Positions 19,899 through 29,253 of a stretch of DNA of 64,000 bases are shown one piece after another. Made by a program: the position numbers and the translations under genes. The stretch's first letter is position 1. Every line of letters begins with the position of its first letter. The stretch spans positions 164,818-228,817 of the forward strand of contig NZ_QJSR01000001.1 in assembly GCF_003217095.1 (NCBI RefSeq), written 5' to 3'. Origin of the DNA: Rhizobium sp. PP-CC-3A-592. GTDB lineage: Bacteria > Pseudomonadota > Alphaproteobacteria > Rhizobiales > Rhizobiaceae. The notes beneath the pieces were generated by a model. It saw only the letters and a program-made list of their open reading frames with translations, ran no database searches and was not told the origin of the DNA.

Positions 19899-20351
19899 AT
19901 GCCTTTCGTTTTTGCCCAGCCGTCGTCCGATCATAACAAGGTCGAAGAAGGGCTCGCCTTCACGCCCCGGTTCGATTCGCATGGGCTGGTGACGGCTGTC
20001 GTGACGGATGCGGAAGACGGGATGCTGCTGATGGTGGCGCATATGAATGCGGAAGCGCTAGCGCTCACCGTCGAGACCGGCATTGCGCATTACTATAGTC
20101 GCTCCCGCAAGACGCTCTGGAAGAAGGGCGAAACCTCGGGCAATCTTCAAACGGTGGTCGACCTGCGGACGGACTGCGATCAGGATGCCGTGTGGCTGAG
20201 GGTCAAGGTCGCAGGCCATGATGCGACGTGCCACACGGGACGGCGCTCGTGCTTCTACCGCTCCGTTGATATAGCGGATGGCGCGGTGACGCTCACCGTC
20301 CGCGACGATGTCAGGCACTTCGATCCCGATACGATCTACGACAAGAAATGA
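19899..20351 (+). CDS. hisI: Phosphoribosyl-AMP cyclohydrolase
   Basis: 150 aa. Third step of histidine synthesis, hydrolysing the adenine ring of PR-AMP. Conserved [27 protein letters not shown], zinc/magnesium motif [10 protein letters not shown] and [11 protein letters not shown] are all present; no fused HisE domain. The ATG at 19899 has CGGAG 8 nt upstream; the ATG at 19848 lacks support. Confidence 0.96.
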   Translation: MPFVFAQPSSDHNKVEEGLAFTPRFDSHGLVTAVVTDAEDGMLLMVAHMNAEALALTVETGIAHYYSRSRKTLWKKGETSGNLQTVVDLRTDCDQDAVWLRVKVAGHDATCHTGRRSCFYRSVDIADGAVTLTVRDDVRHFDPDTIYDKK

Positions 20352-20478
20352 GCATCTGCTTTTATTTGAGACAGTTCTTGCCGCGTTAAACGAAGTTTCA
20401 ACGCAGTTGGCGCTGTAATGAATCAGGATAGGCCAATGTCTTCGGTTAGGCTGGGCCGTTTTGGTGGACAGGTGCCCC

Positions 20479-21465
20479 ATGCTGAACTGGACATTCTCTC
20501 GACATGGAACGGGTGCCGAAAATCCGGCACCCCATGACGGCATGGGCAGCGCGCCTGCCCGCCACAAGCAGGAAGGAACCGGCCAGGCCTTGACCGTCGC
20601 TCCGGAAAAAACACGGATCGCGCTTGCGCTAGGGGGCGGCGCTGCCCGTGGATGGGCGCATATCGGCGTGCTGCGCGCGCTGGACGAGGAAGGTATTCCC
20701 GTCGGCATGATCGCGGGCACCTCCATCGGCGCCCTTGTCGGCGGTTGCTATCTCGCGGGGAAGCTGGATGAACTGGAGACCTTCGCCCGCTCTCTGACGA
20801 TGCGGCGCATTGCCGGCCTGCTCGACCTTGCCATCGGCGGCGGCGGGCTGTTCGGCGGATTGCGGCTGACCAAGCGCATGCAGGAGCATCTGGACGATGT
20901 GCTGATCGAAAATCTCGGCCGCCCCTTCGTCGCCATCGCCACCGACATCAAGTCCGGCCACGAAGTCTGGCTCACGGAAGGGTCGCTGATCACGGCCTTG
21001 CGGGCATCCTACGCCCTGCCAGGCATTTTCGAGCCGATCCGCTGCAACGGCCGGATGCTGGTCGATGGCGCACTGGTCAATCCGGTTCCGGTGTCGGTGT
21101 GCCGCGCCTACGAGCAGCCGCTCGTGGTGGCCGTCAATCTGCAGTATGATCTCTACGGTCGTTCGGCCGTCATCAAGCTGCGGGCCGGCGATCCCGTCGC
21201 CCATCCCGAACCCCAGCAGACAGCGACGCCCGTCGCGCGCCTCGGCATGACCAGCGTCATGGTCCAGGCCTTCAACGTCATCCAGGATCGCATCTCGCGT
21301 GCAAAGCTTGCCGGCGATCCACCAGACCTGTCGCTGCATCCAAAGCTCAGCGATATCGGGCTTTCGGAATTCCACCGTGCCGGCGAGGCGATCGATCGCG
21401 GCTATGTCGAGACCAAGAACCGCCTTACCGAACTCAAGCGCCTGCAGGAGACCGTTCTGCGCTGA
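20479..21465 (+). CDS. Patatin-like phospholipase family protein
   Basis: 328 aa. Catalytic Ser-Asp dyad protein: oxyanion GGGAARG, nucleophile elbow GTSIG and Asp in DGALVNP. Resembles bacterial RssA/YchK-type single-domain patatins, cytosolic or peripheral esterases of unclear substrate. N-terminal 40 residues are low complexity. The ATG at 20479 is preceded by a purine-rich GGACAGG; a TTG start at 20461 is less likely. Confidence 0.9.
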   Translation: MLNWTFSRHGTGAENPAPHDGMGSAPARHKQEGTGQALTVAPEKTRIALALGGGAARGWAHIGVLRALDEEGIPVGMIAGTSIGALVGGCYLAGKLDELETFARSLTMRRIAGLLDLAIGGGGLFGGLRLTKRMQEHLDDVLIENLGRPFVAIATDIKSGHEVWLTEGSLITALRASYALPGIFEPIRCNGRMLVDGALVNPVPVSVCRAYEQPLVVAVNLQYDLYGRSAVIKLRAGDPVAHPEPQQTATPVARLGMTSVMVQAFNVIQDRISRAKLAGDPPDLSLHPKLSDIGLSEFHRAGEAIDRGYVETKNRLTELKRLQETVLR

Positions 21466-21494
21466 TGGCGTGCGACGGCCTCCCGTTCACGGAG

Positions 21495-21923
21495 TCAGCC
21501 GGCGATATAGGCCTTGATCTCGCGGGTCTCATGCTCGATCGCGCGGATGTGGCTGCGCACCGCATCGCCGATCGAGACGATGCCAACGAGGCGGCCATTG
21601 CGGGCGACAGGCAGGTGACGGGCGCGACGACTGTTCATGATCTCCATGACAGCCTCGATCTCCATCTCCTCTTCGCAGGTGTGGACATCGCGGCACATGA
21701 CCTCTGCCACGGTTCGGTCGAGGCATTCGGCGCCATACCGCGCGACGGCGGCGACGACGTCGCGCTCTGCCAGCAGGCCGGTAATCGCTTGCGCGTCATC
21801 GAGTACCACGATGGCCCCGATCCGGTTTTCGGCAAGAAGCGCAACCGCGTCCCGCACCGCCATGTCCGGTGCGATGGTCACGACCTTGCGGCCCTTCTCG
21901 TCCAGTATCCTCTTCACCGTCAT
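21495..21923 (-). CDS. Tandem CBS domain protein
   Basis: 142 aa made of two CBS motifs (about residues 7-65 and 72-130), a cytosolic adenosine-nucleotide-sensing module with no attached enzyme. GAIVVLDDAQAITGLLAERDVV and RHLPVARNGRLVGIVSIGD are the paired signature halves. ATG at 21923 follows GGGAGG. Convergent with the patatin gene. Confidence 0.92.
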   Translation of the reverse strand: MTVKRILDEKGRKVVTIAPDMAVRDAVALLAENRIGAIVVLDDAQAITGLLAERDVVAAVARYGAECLDRTVAEVMCRDVHTCEEEMEIEAVMEIMNSRRARHLPVARNGRLVGIVSIGDAVRSHIRAIEHETREIKAYIAG

Positions 21924-22031
21924 TCGAAACCTCCCGTTTCCGATGCGCCTGAGACAGTTTGACGCAGGTGGAGAATACCCCATCCGTCGTGAAAACGGAA
22001 ACGCGGGTGACCGAAATTTCAGGGTGGGCTT

Positions 22032-22913
22032 TCAGTCCTGCTGCACGCGCTCGTCATATCTGGTCGGTGGGTCGATCAGGCCGAAGAACAGGAAGCCGAA
22101 GAGGAAGCCACCGATATGCGCTTCCCAGGCAATGCCGGCACCACCATCCAGTGTGAACAGGCCGAGCCCGATGAGAAGGTTCGTGGCAAACCAGACGCCG
22201 GCAAAGAAGAGGACCGATCGATTGGACAGAGCCTCCCTTATGCTGAGGCGCGGGTTGCGATGGGCGAACTGGCGGCTAATGCGGCCGCTTGGCGAGAAGA
22301 CGAACCGAGCGGCCGCCCCCATCAGGCCGGCGACAACGCCGGAGGCGCCGATGACAACGGTCATGTCGCCCCAGTGAAGCGCGAGGTGCAGCCCGACAGC
22401 CGCGATGGCGGAAAGACACCAGAAGATCGCCAGTCTGCCGGCGCCGATGCGGCGAACGACCGGGGCGCCGAAAGCGAGCATCCAGAAGGCATTGAAGATG
22501 AGATGTTCCCAGGACCCGTGCAGGAAGGAGTAGGTGATGGGTGTCCAGAGCCAGGCCAGGCCCTGCTCCGTGAGCGCATGATCGTAGCGGGCGGGCAGGA
22601 AGGCGAAGTTGAAGATCAGCTCGTCATCCATCTCGACCGAGAGGAGATACATGCGCACGGCATGGATGACGACGAGAACCGTCAGGATCCAGACGAGGCT
22701 CGATGGCAGGTTGAAGGCCGGCTCACGAGCAACTGGTTCAAGGGCGGGTGGCACCGAATCATATCCGGCTTCGCTCGGATCGCTCGCGCCCAGCGCGCCG
22801 GGCTGCACCGCAGGGTCGGCCATTTCTCCTCCGTCGGTTGGGCGACCGTCATTCGTGTGAACGCCGGGATGTCGCGGCGTGCCGGGCGGTGGCACGTTGT
22901 CTTGGTCGGTCAT
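22032..22913 (-). CDS. Rhomboid family intramembrane serine protease
   Basis: 293 aa. After an N-terminal hydrophilic extension of about 70 residues there are six to seven membrane helices with the rhomboid signatures: HGSWEHLIFNAFWM (helix 2), catalytic Ser in GASGVVAGLMG (helix 4) and catalytic His in AHIGGFLFG (helix 6). Cleaves membrane proteins within the bilayer; substrate unknown. Stop lies 108 nt downstream of the CBS start on the same strand. Confidence 0.93.
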   Translation of the reverse strand: MTDQDNVPPPGTPRHPGVHTNDGRPTDGGEMADPAVQPGALGASDPSEAGYDSVPPALEPVAREPAFNLPSSLVWILTVLVVIHAVRMYLLSVEMDDELIFNFAFLPARYDHALTEQGLAWLWTPITYSFLHGSWEHLIFNAFWMLAFGAPVVRRIGAGRLAIFWCLSAIAAVGLHLALHWGDMTVVIGASGVVAGLMGAAARFVFSPSGRISRQFAHRNPRLSIREALSNRSVLFFAGVWFATNLLIGLGLFTLDGGAGIAWEAHIGGFLFGFLFFGLIDPPTRYDERVQQD

Positions 22914-23190
22914 GGCAATATGCTTTCGATCGTCGGATGCGAGCGGCGGTTATCCCCTGCCCGGCTGCGGCTGGCAAGCACTCCTCTCACGTGGACACGT
23001 CCTGACGGAAGACGACCTTTCCCGAGGCATTGGCTCCCTCTGCCAGCTCCCGCACCGCCCCTCGCTCGAACGATTCGTTATCCTTAACAGCCCTGTGGCA
23101 CGGGACTTGCGAGGCTACAGCTGCAGAGCGCCAAGACGTCCCCCATCGCTCCGATGCGGGACGGTTGTGCACCAAAGCGGGACGATCCAC

Positions 23191-23832
23191 ATGAAGACGC
23201 GCACATCCGTCGACATTTTCCGGTACTGGCAGAGCCTTCGCAACAACGGCCGCATTCCGTGCCGCGATCAGCTCGATCCCGGCGCGATCCGTCATGCCCT
23301 GCCGGATGTCTTCATCCTTGAGGAGGCCGAGGCAACGCATGGCCGCGTGGATTCCCCCCAATTTCGACTGGCAGGTACGCGCCTCTGCTCCCTGTTCGTG
23401 CGCGAACTGCGTGGCGCCCGGCTCGACAGTCTCTGGTCTGCCTCCGACATGGAAGAGCTGTCCGCGGTCACGCGTCGGGTCATGCTCGCAGGTGAACCCG
23501 CCGTGATCGCCGCATCCGGCACGACGGCGCAGGGCGAGCAACTGGATATGGAACTCGTCCTTCTGCCGCTCCGTTCACGCGATGGCCGGACCGACCGGAT
23601 CTTCGGCTCGCTGACACCCCTCTCGCAACCGGTCTGGATCGGCGCTCGCCCTTTGCCCTTCCTCTCGCTCGATCACATCAACTATCCGGATCGGGACGCG
23701 CCTGTGACCGAGGTCGCGGCGCGTGCGACGGTAGCGCGCAGCTTCGCGTCACAGACGCGCGATTCGGCGCTTCGGCAAGTGATCGCCCGAGTCATGCACC
23801 TCTCGGTCATGGACGGCGGCAGGAGTCGATAA
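23191..23832 (+). CDS. PAS_5 domain protein
   Basis: 213 aa. The beginning DIFRYWQSLRNNGRIPCRDQLDPGAI...LPDVFILE is the signature of the alphaproteobacterial PAS_5 family (PF07310), small soluble PAS-like sensors, often near flagellar or c-di-GMP genes. The ATG at 23191 is chosen; the long upstream frame covers the divergent promoter region shared with the rhomboid gene. Confidence 0.85.
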   Translation: MKTRTSVDIFRYWQSLRNNGRIPCRDQLDPGAIRHALPDVFILEEAEATHGRVDSPQFRLAGTRLCSLFVRELRGARLDSLWSASDMEELSAVTRRVMLAGEPAVIAASGTTAQGEQLDMELVLLPLRSRDGRTDRIFGSLTPLSQPVWIGARPLPFLSLDHINYPDRDAPVTEVAARATVARSFASQTRDSALRQVIARVMHLSVMDGGRSR

Positions 23833-23903
23833 GGTTGCATTCGAAGACTCTATTAACCCGTGTCTAGTATTCGTGATGACGCAAGGTCCATGGGCGCGTC
23901 GCG

Positions 23904-24512
23904 ATGTTCAATTTCAATCAATCTCAAGCCGCGACGTCGAAGCCGCATGATGAAGGCGCGTTTCAGCGCGTCACCGTAAACCTCAGCGGCCGCCTGATGC
24001 TGGCCAGTCATGACGAATATGATTGTGTTGCTACGGAAATGTCGCCCGGCGACGTTTTCCTCACAACGACCGCGCGTCCGCGGATCGGCGAACGTGTGAT
24101 CGCCTATGTCGATCACGTCGGCCGCATCGAAGGCTTGGTATCGCGGCTGGCCGACGGCTCCTTCACGGTGCGCATCAACGCAACCGAGCGCAAGCGCGAC
24201 AAGCTCGCGGCCCAGCTGACCTGGATTGCCAACAAGCACGAACTCGGCCTGCCGGAAGACCGACGCCACGACCGACTGGCGCCGCGCAAGACCCATACGG
24301 ACATCACTCTGGAAGACGGTACGCGTTACGCCTGCCGCATCATCGACCTTTCGCTCTCCGGCGCCGCCGTCGATACGGAATTCCGTTTCGAACTCGGCAC
24401 GCCCGTGCTGCTCGGCAACATGCGCGGACGCATCGTGCGTCACTTCCAGGAAGGCGTCGCCATCGAGTTCCTGGGCGTCCAGTCCCGCGATACGCTGCGC
24501 GAATTTCTCTAA
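23904..24512 (+). CDS. PilZ domain protein with two PilZ-like halves
   Basis: 202 aa. C-terminal half (about residues 120-200) has the c-di-GMP-binding pair: RRHDRLAPR (RxxxR) followed by DLSLSGAAV (D/NxSxxG). N-terminal half (20-110) has the same strand order without the full RxxxR. Predicted cytosolic c-di-GMP receptor. Located 72 nt after the PAS_5 gene and upstream of a LapG-like protease. Confidence 0.88.
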   Translation: MFNFNQSQAATSKPHDEGAFQRVTVNLSGRLMLASHDEYDCVATEMSPGDVFLTTTARPRIGERVIAYVDHVGRIEGLVSRLADGSFTVRINATERKRDKLAAQLTWIANKHELGLPEDRRHDRLAPRKTHTDITLEDGTRYACRIIDLSLSGAAVDTEFRFELGTPVLLGNMRGRIVRHFQEGVAIEFLGVQSRDTLREFL

Positions 24513-25047
24513 AACTCCCTCTCATCGACATCCGACGGATGTAGTCCGTCTTCGTATCGCGCGCGTTCGAACCACGCGCTGTGCGATCGCACGCCGTCTG
24601 TCGACCGATAGGGATCCGACACCCCGTTGCGGGTGGCTCTCATCGGTGCGGATGATGCGCCCGTGAAAAGGCAGAAAATGGCCTTTCCAGTTTATCCTAA
24701 CCAGATCATGAACAAAAACGCGGCCTGTTTCCCGTTACTGGACGTGAGCTTTCTTTAGAAAGTACGCGCTTCCGTAGCATGGCCTCGGACGGCCGGCGGA
24801 CAGAGGCCCTTCGGCATTTACCATTTTTCCTCATCCGATCAGCGGCTTAATTAAATACCGCCGGCTCCCGCTTACCTGGATGGCTCAAATTTTCGACAAA
24901 ATCGCCTCAAACACCGCTCAAATACAGATCAAATTTTCTGCGTCTTTTATATTTAGTTGATCCGTATTTGTACTTTGTTTTACTTCGCATTTTTGGCTGA
25001 GGTCAAAAGGTCCGTGTCATTCTGTGCCTGTAACGGGGACACGGACA
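24513..25047. other. 535-nt gene-free spacer, AT-rich in its second half
   Basis: No open frame of convincing composition. The first third has a small stem around a GCGCGTTCGAACCACGCGC block and a 6-bp AAAGGC/GCCTTT stem near 24670. From about 24830 to 24990 the base composition falls well below the surroundings and the short word CTCAAAT/ATCAAAT recurs three times. Probably the promoter of the LapG-like protease gene; no defined site is assigned. Confidence 0.4.
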
Positions 25048-25659
25048 ATGACAAGAACAAAAAGCTTCAAGGCAGGCATCTTCGGCGCACTCGGCTTTCT
25101 CGGCCTGGCGACCTCCGCATTCGCATTCCCAGCCAACATGGAAACCGAGGGCCCGACCAACCCGCCTGTCGGTCATTACGAATTCTGCCGCACGGCTCCG
25201 GACGAATGCCGTGCCAACCCGACAAAGGCCGCGCCGCTGACGCTGACGCGCGAGACATGGAAGACCATTCTCGAGGTCAATTACGACGTGAACGAACAGA
25301 TCACGCCCATGACGGACAAGGAAATCTACGGTGTCGAAGAGCACTGGGCTTACCCGGATACCGTCGGCGACTGTGAGGATTACGTTCTCCTGAAGCGTCG
25401 CGAACTGATGCAGGCCGGCATCGCGCCGGGCAATCTCCTGATCACCGTCGTGCTCCAGCCGAATGGCGATGGCCATGCCGTGCTGACCGTCCGCACGGAT
25501 CGTGGCGACTTCATTCTCGACAACATGCGCAGCAAGGTGCTGATCTGGTCGGACACCGAATACACCTACCTGAAGCGCCAGTCGGTGGACAATGCCGGCC
25601 GATGGGTCAAGCTTCAGGACGGCCGCGCTGTGGCGGTCGGCAGCGTCCGGACCCAGTAG
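25048..25659 (+). CDS. Transglutaminase-like periplasmic cysteine protease (BTLCP, LapG-like)
   Basis: 203 aa. Signal peptide of about 27 residues (ATSAFA). Catalytic triad of the BTLCP/DUF920 family: Cys in GDCEDYVLLKR, His in GHAVLTV, Asp in FILDN. LapG-type members cleave large adhesins and are restrained by LapD in response to c-di-GMP; no LapD or adhesin gene is in view. The ATG at 25048 is chosen over a GTG at 25024. Followed by a strong terminator. Confidence 0.9.
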   Translation: MTRTKSFKAGIFGALGFLGLATSAFAFPANMETEGPTNPPVGHYEFCRTAPDECRANPTKAAPLTLTRETWKTILEVNYDVNEQITPMTDKEIYGVEEHWAYPDTVGDCEDYVLLKRRELMQAGIAPGNLLITVVLQPNGDGHAVLTVRTDRGDFILDNMRSKVLIWSDTEYTYLKRQSVDNAGRWVKLQDGRAVAVGSVRTQ

Positions 25660-25740
25660 GCACAACGCCGCGACAACGCTTACTCTCTACGACCCTGCGT
25701 TTGGGTCTGCATGGTGATCCCCGTCACCCGCGGCCCTCTC

Positions 25741-25774
25741 GGCCGGCTCCGCTGTCCCCGGAGCCGGCCTTTTC
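25741..25774 (+). terminator. Strong intrinsic terminator
   Basis: Ten-bp perfect stem GGCCGGCTCC/GGAGCCGGCC, 9-nt loop, then TTTT, 81 nt after the LapG-like stop. Confidence 0.88.
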
Positions 25775-25798
25775 ATGCCCGGTCCACGGCATATGGGA

Positions 25799-25808
25799 TT
25801 TACGTAAA
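25799..25808. promoter_or_regulatory. Palindrome TTTACGTAAA, putative operator
   Basis: Perfect 10-nt palindrome, identical to the one in the promoter of the MerR gene at 33121-33130. Its 3' half overlaps a good -10 element (TAAAAT, 25805-25810), so a bound regulator would affect transcription of the 25946 gene. Confidence 0.45.
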
Positions 25809-25945
25809 ATTAACCTTCTTGCCCCAGCCTGATCCCGTATCGATTTGCGGTTCGTTCATCCGTGCCAGTCGATCCTGTGGAGGTCGATCCTGTGTCGACA
25901 CGACACAGGCGCGCGCCGCGCCGGGAGGGATGCTGGAACGATCGG

Positions 25946-26701
25946 ATGACCACTTCATCAGAGCTCGCTGCACCATCCAGAGCGTTCGGCCCAGCCCTCG
26001 GGCAGCCGGGCTCGCGCCTCCTCCTGCGCGCCGGCCTGATGCTCGGCCTGCTTGCCGGCCTGACGGTGGCGATCTGCGTCGGTGGTGAGCGCATGGGCAC
26101 GACGCTCGCCCTCGGCGGCAACACCACCAGCACGGACGACCACAATATCGTGATCGGCACGGATCACCTGCGCCTGCCATCCAATCACATCCGCTTTGCC
26201 GAGCAACGCCAGACAGGCGCTGCCGAGCGTGTCGACATCTATGCGACGTGGCCGGAGATGCAGGGCTATAGCGACGCGACGCGGAACCGTTTCAACGATG
26301 TCACGCGCACGGACGGCCTGATCTTCCTGCAGATCTCGCAGAGCACCATGTCGCGCGATATGTCGGGCCGGATCGGGCCGATCTACAGCCATCTGTTCGA
26401 GGGAAATCCATCTGCGGGCCCTGCGGGACTGACGGCGCACCGCATGAAGGCGGGATCCGGCTACGGCGCGGAAATCTTCTTTACCGGACCTTCCGGCACC
26501 GCAGGGGCCGCCGGAGATTACGGCGTTCGCTGCATCCTGCCGGACCGTGCGGAGCTTGCGACCAGCGCCGACTGCCAGCGCGACGTTCACGCGGGCCAGG
26601 ACCTTGTCGTGCTTTACCGGTTCTCCAGCCAATTGCTGCCACAATGGCGCGCCATCGACGAGGCTGTTCTCCGTTTCGTCGAGGCGAAGCTGGTTCGCTG
26701 A
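25946..26701 (+). CDS. Membrane-anchored conserved hypothetical protein
   Basis: 251 aa. One N-terminal membrane helix (about residues 27-47) and a periplasmic domain of about 200 residues with an IYATWPEMQGYS segment and two Cys (in RCILP and DCQRD) that may pair. I do not recognise a characterised family; rhizobial relatives exist by recollection. Start ATG has GGAA upstream. Lies downstream of a terminator and of the TTTACGTAAA palindrome, so it is its own transcription unit. Confidence 0.7.
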   Translation: MTTSSELAAPSRAFGPALGQPGSRLLLRAGLMLGLLAGLTVAICVGGERMGTTLALGGNTTSTDDHNIVIGTDHLRLPSNHIRFAEQRQTGAAERVDIYATWPEMQGYSDATRNRFNDVTRTDGLIFLQISQSTMSRDMSGRIGPIYSHLFEGNPSAGPAGLTAHRMKAGSGYGAEIFFTGPSGTAGAAGDYGVRCILPDRAELATSADCQRDVHAGQDLVVLYRFSSQLLPQWRAIDEAVLRFVEAKLVR

Positions 26702-26839
26702 CGGTGATCACCGCGGCATCTGTGCCGATTTCGAAACCAATCCTTCATCATAAACCGATTGGTAACGCTGTGAGGATAAAGTCTGGAGAACGGTCGTCCG
26801 TACGGGGGCGATGCCCGGACGACAATTTTTGATCTGAGA

Positions 26840-28309
26840 ATGAAGAGAAGCGTAGTGTCCATGCCAACATTGAACGGTTCCACCGAGCGTCAGCCGACCC
26901 CATTCTTCAAAGCGGCTTCACGTATGATCGTTGCCTCCGTCGTGGCGGTCTGTGTTTTCGCAGCACCTGCCCTGGCAGCCAATTACGCCGGCATCGTCGT
27001 CGATGCGAAGACCGGCAAGGTGCTCTACAGCGAAGATGCCGATAGCCTGCGCTATCCCGCTTCGCTGACGAAGATGATGACCCTCTACCTCACCTTCGAA
27101 GCGCTGGAAGCTGGAAAGGTCCGTAAGGACACGCCCGTTCCCTTCTCCAAGAAGGCATCCGCCGAACCACCATCCAAGCTCGGCGTACGCGCCGGCCAGA
27201 CGATCACCGTCGAGCAGGCCATCCAGGCGCTCGTGACGCGCTCCGCCAACGACGCCGCGACGGCACTCGGCGAGCTTCTCGGCGGCTCGGAAGATCGCTT
27301 CGCCCGGATCATGACCAGCAAAGCCCGTGCACTCGGCATGACGCGCACCACATATGGCAATGCCAACGGCCTGCCCAACGACCGGCAGATGACGACGGCA
27401 CGCGACCAGGCACGCCTCGGCATGGCACTCCGCCAGCATTTTCCGCAGTATTACAGCTATTTCTCGACCCGCAGCTTCCGCTTCGGCAAACAGGTCATCG
27501 GCAACCACAACCGGCTGCTCGGCAATGTCCGCGGCGTCGACGGCATCAAGACGGGATATACCCGTGCGGCCGGCTTCAACCTCGTGACCTCGGCCCAGGC
27601 CGATGGCCGCAGCATCGTCGGCGTCGTGCTCGGCGGCAAGTCGGGCGGCGCCCGCGACGCCCAGATGCGGGCTCTTGTTGCCAAGTACATGCCGGCAGCC
27701 TCGCGCAGCGGCAGCGGCAATCTCGTTGCGGAAACGCAGGATGCACCGACCCTTTCGGAAACCGAACAGCGCCCCGTCTCGACCGCAGCCGCCACCGGCG
27801 GCAGCTTCAACCTGCCCAATAGCGGTCCTCTGCCTGGCGCACGCTACAGCGAAGAAACGACCCGAAGCGTCGAAGTCGCCTACGCCGCCGAACCCAAGGT
27901 CAGCGCCAACCCGGTTCTCGCCGCCAAGCCCAACACGCTGGAAGCCCAGAGCCAGAAGCTGGCCTCGCTCGGCACCAACGCCACGATCGACCGTCAGGTC
28001 ACCAATTCCGTCGCTAAAAAGGTCTCCGAGACCGTCACCGAAGACGAGGTCGTTGCACCGTCTTCCGGCTGGATCATCCAGATCGGCGCAACGCCGGACA
28101 AGGGCCAGGCCATGACCCTTCTCGGCAATGCCAAGGAAAAGGGCGGCAAGGCATTGTCTGCCGCAAAGCCCTTCACCGTCGCTGTCTCCAGCGGCAGCAG
28201 CCAGCTTTACCGCGCCCGCTTCGGTGGCTTCTCCAGCCAGGACAAGGCGATCAATGCCTGCTCCGCCCTGAAAAAGAAGGGCTTCGCCTGCTGGGCTGCC
28301 GCTCAGTAA
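26840..28309 (+). CDS. D-alanyl-D-alanine carboxypeptidase with C-terminal SPOR domain
   Basis: 489 aa. Signal peptide (to about residue 47, APALA), then a peptidase S11 domain with SLTK (SxxK), RSAND (SxN) and GIKTGYT (KTG). Trims the terminal D-Ala of peptidoglycan pentapeptides in the periplasm. A Ser/Ala-rich linker (290-400) joins a SPOR domain (about 408-487) that binds denuded glycan at the septum, so a division-site location is expected. DacA/DacC-class; rhizobia carry several paralogues. Confidence 0.94.
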   Translation: MKRSVVSMPTLNGSTERQPTPFFKAASRMIVASVVAVCVFAAPALAANYAGIVVDAKTGKVLYSEDADSLRYPASLTKMMTLYLTFEALEAGKVRKDTPVPFSKKASAEPPSKLGVRAGQTITVEQAIQALVTRSANDAATALGELLGGSEDRFARIMTSKARALGMTRTTYGNANGLPNDRQMTTARDQARLGMALRQHFPQYYSYFSTRSFRFGKQVIGNHNRLLGNVRGVDGIKTGYTRAAGFNLVTSAQADGRSIVGVVLGGKSGGARDAQMRALVAKYMPAASRSGSGNLVAETQDAPTLSETEQRPVSTAAATGGSFNLPNSGPLPGARYSEETTRSVEVAYAAEPKVSANPVLAAKPNTLEAQSQKLASLGTNATIDRQVTNSVAKKVSETVTEDEVVAPSSGWIIQIGATPDKGQAMTLLGNAKEKGGKALSAAKPFTVAVSSGSSQLYRARFGGFSSQDKAINACSALKKKGFACWAAAQ

Positions 28310-28427
28310 ACGATCGCTCAAGGGCAGGCCGGCGTTGACGCCGACCTTCCCCCGTCTTTCGAGCATCGGCATCTCCCAGTTTTGCCGGTCTCCTCCTCGG
28401 ATTTGTTTTGCGTAAACGGGGTCAGTC

Positions 28428-28697
28428 ATGTCGATGAATGAGAATGGCTCGGGAGCACCTCTGGCTCCTGACAACAAGGTCCGCCGCGCGCCGCGCCGAG
28501 GACTTCATCCGCTCCACGAGGCGGCGATGCGGATTGCAGAACTCGGGGCCAAGCCCCGATCGAAAACCAAGGATCTGGTGGGAATGCTTCTCACCCATGG
28601 CGCCCGGGCCTGGCGCTCGACGCAGCCGGATGTGTCGATCCACCTCCACGTCACGGCGCCCTCCTCGCGCCGCCCGGTCCGGCTTCGGATCAAGTAG
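28428..28697 (+). CDS. Small basic hypothetical protein
   Basis: 89 aa, rich in Arg/Lys, with no membrane segment. The centre (AAMRIAELGAKPRSKTKDLVGMLLTHGARAW) looks helical. No family recognised. Coding is supported by codon composition similar to its neighbours, a GGGG upstream of the ATG and a terminator right after it; still, this is a modest call. Confidence 0.5.
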   Translation: MSMNENGSGAPLAPDNKVRRAPRRGLHPLHEAAMRIAELGAKPRSKTKDLVGMLLTHGARAWRSTQPDVSIHLHVTAPSSRRPVRLRIK

Positions 28698-28720
28698 CAT
28701 CAGGCTCAGAAGCCAACAAG

Positions 28721-28756
28721 AAACGCCCGCCGCGTGGTTCCCACCGGCGGGCTTTC
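28721..28756 (+). terminator. Intrinsic terminator
   Basis: GCCCGCCG / CGGCGGGC stem extended by GTGG/CCAC, then TTTCT. It lies between the small plus-strand gene and the convergent DUF1489 gene. Confidence 0.75.
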
Positions 28757-28774
28757 TCGTTTAGGCGGTTTCGT

Positions 28775-29203
28775 TCAGAGAAGGCCGAGTTCGGTCAGTT
28801 CGCGGCGCAGTTCGCTCGGCATATCGGCCGTCTCGGAGGCGAGATCGCGCGGGGCGTCGGCTTCGGTCAGGTACCGCCAGCCCTGGAAGGGGCGCCTTGG
28901 CTGGAAATCCGTATCGATGACCTCGGGCCCGAGGATGAGATTGCAGCGCCCGATGCCTTCGCCGTCCGTGAAGGTGGTGATGTCGAGCAGGCGCTGGCGG
29001 GCCTGCACCTGCCCCTTGATGACCCAGTAGAGGGAGCCGCCGTCCAGCAGTTCCTCCATCCGCTTCGGCACCATGCGTGTGGTGTGGAAGGAGTGCGGCG
29101 CGTGACCGGCGGACATCGCGTTCAGCGCCCGCTGGGCGACCCAATCGCGCAGATCGTCGATCGAAGTTGCGCCGACGCAAAGCTTGAGAAGATGCAAGGC
29201 CAT
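28775..29203 (-). CDS. DUF1489 family protein
   Basis: 142 aa. Begins MALHLLKLCVGATSIDDLRDW and contains HTTRMVPKRMEELLDGGSLYWVIKG, the DUF1489 signature found across alphaproteobacteria. Soluble and of unknown function. Fifty nt downstream of the sdaA stop on the same strand? No: sdaA ends at 29254, so this gene follows sdaA and may be co-transcribed with it. Confidence 0.88.
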   Translation of the reverse strand: MALHLLKLCVGATSIDDLRDWVAQRALNAMSAGHAPHSFHTTRMVPKRMEELLDGGSLYWVIKGQVQARQRLLDITTFTDGEGIGRCNLILGPEVIDTDFQPRRPFQGWRYLTEADAPRDLASETADMPSELRRELTELGLL

Positions 29204-29253
29204 GATGGCGCGTTCAACACCGTTGCTGCAGCGCCGTCAAGAGGCGTGCTCCC

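Noticed and set aside
24541..24600. tRNA-like T-arm (GTTCGAACC) in the PilZ-BTLCP spacer
   Set aside because: No acceptor, D or anticodon arms around it.
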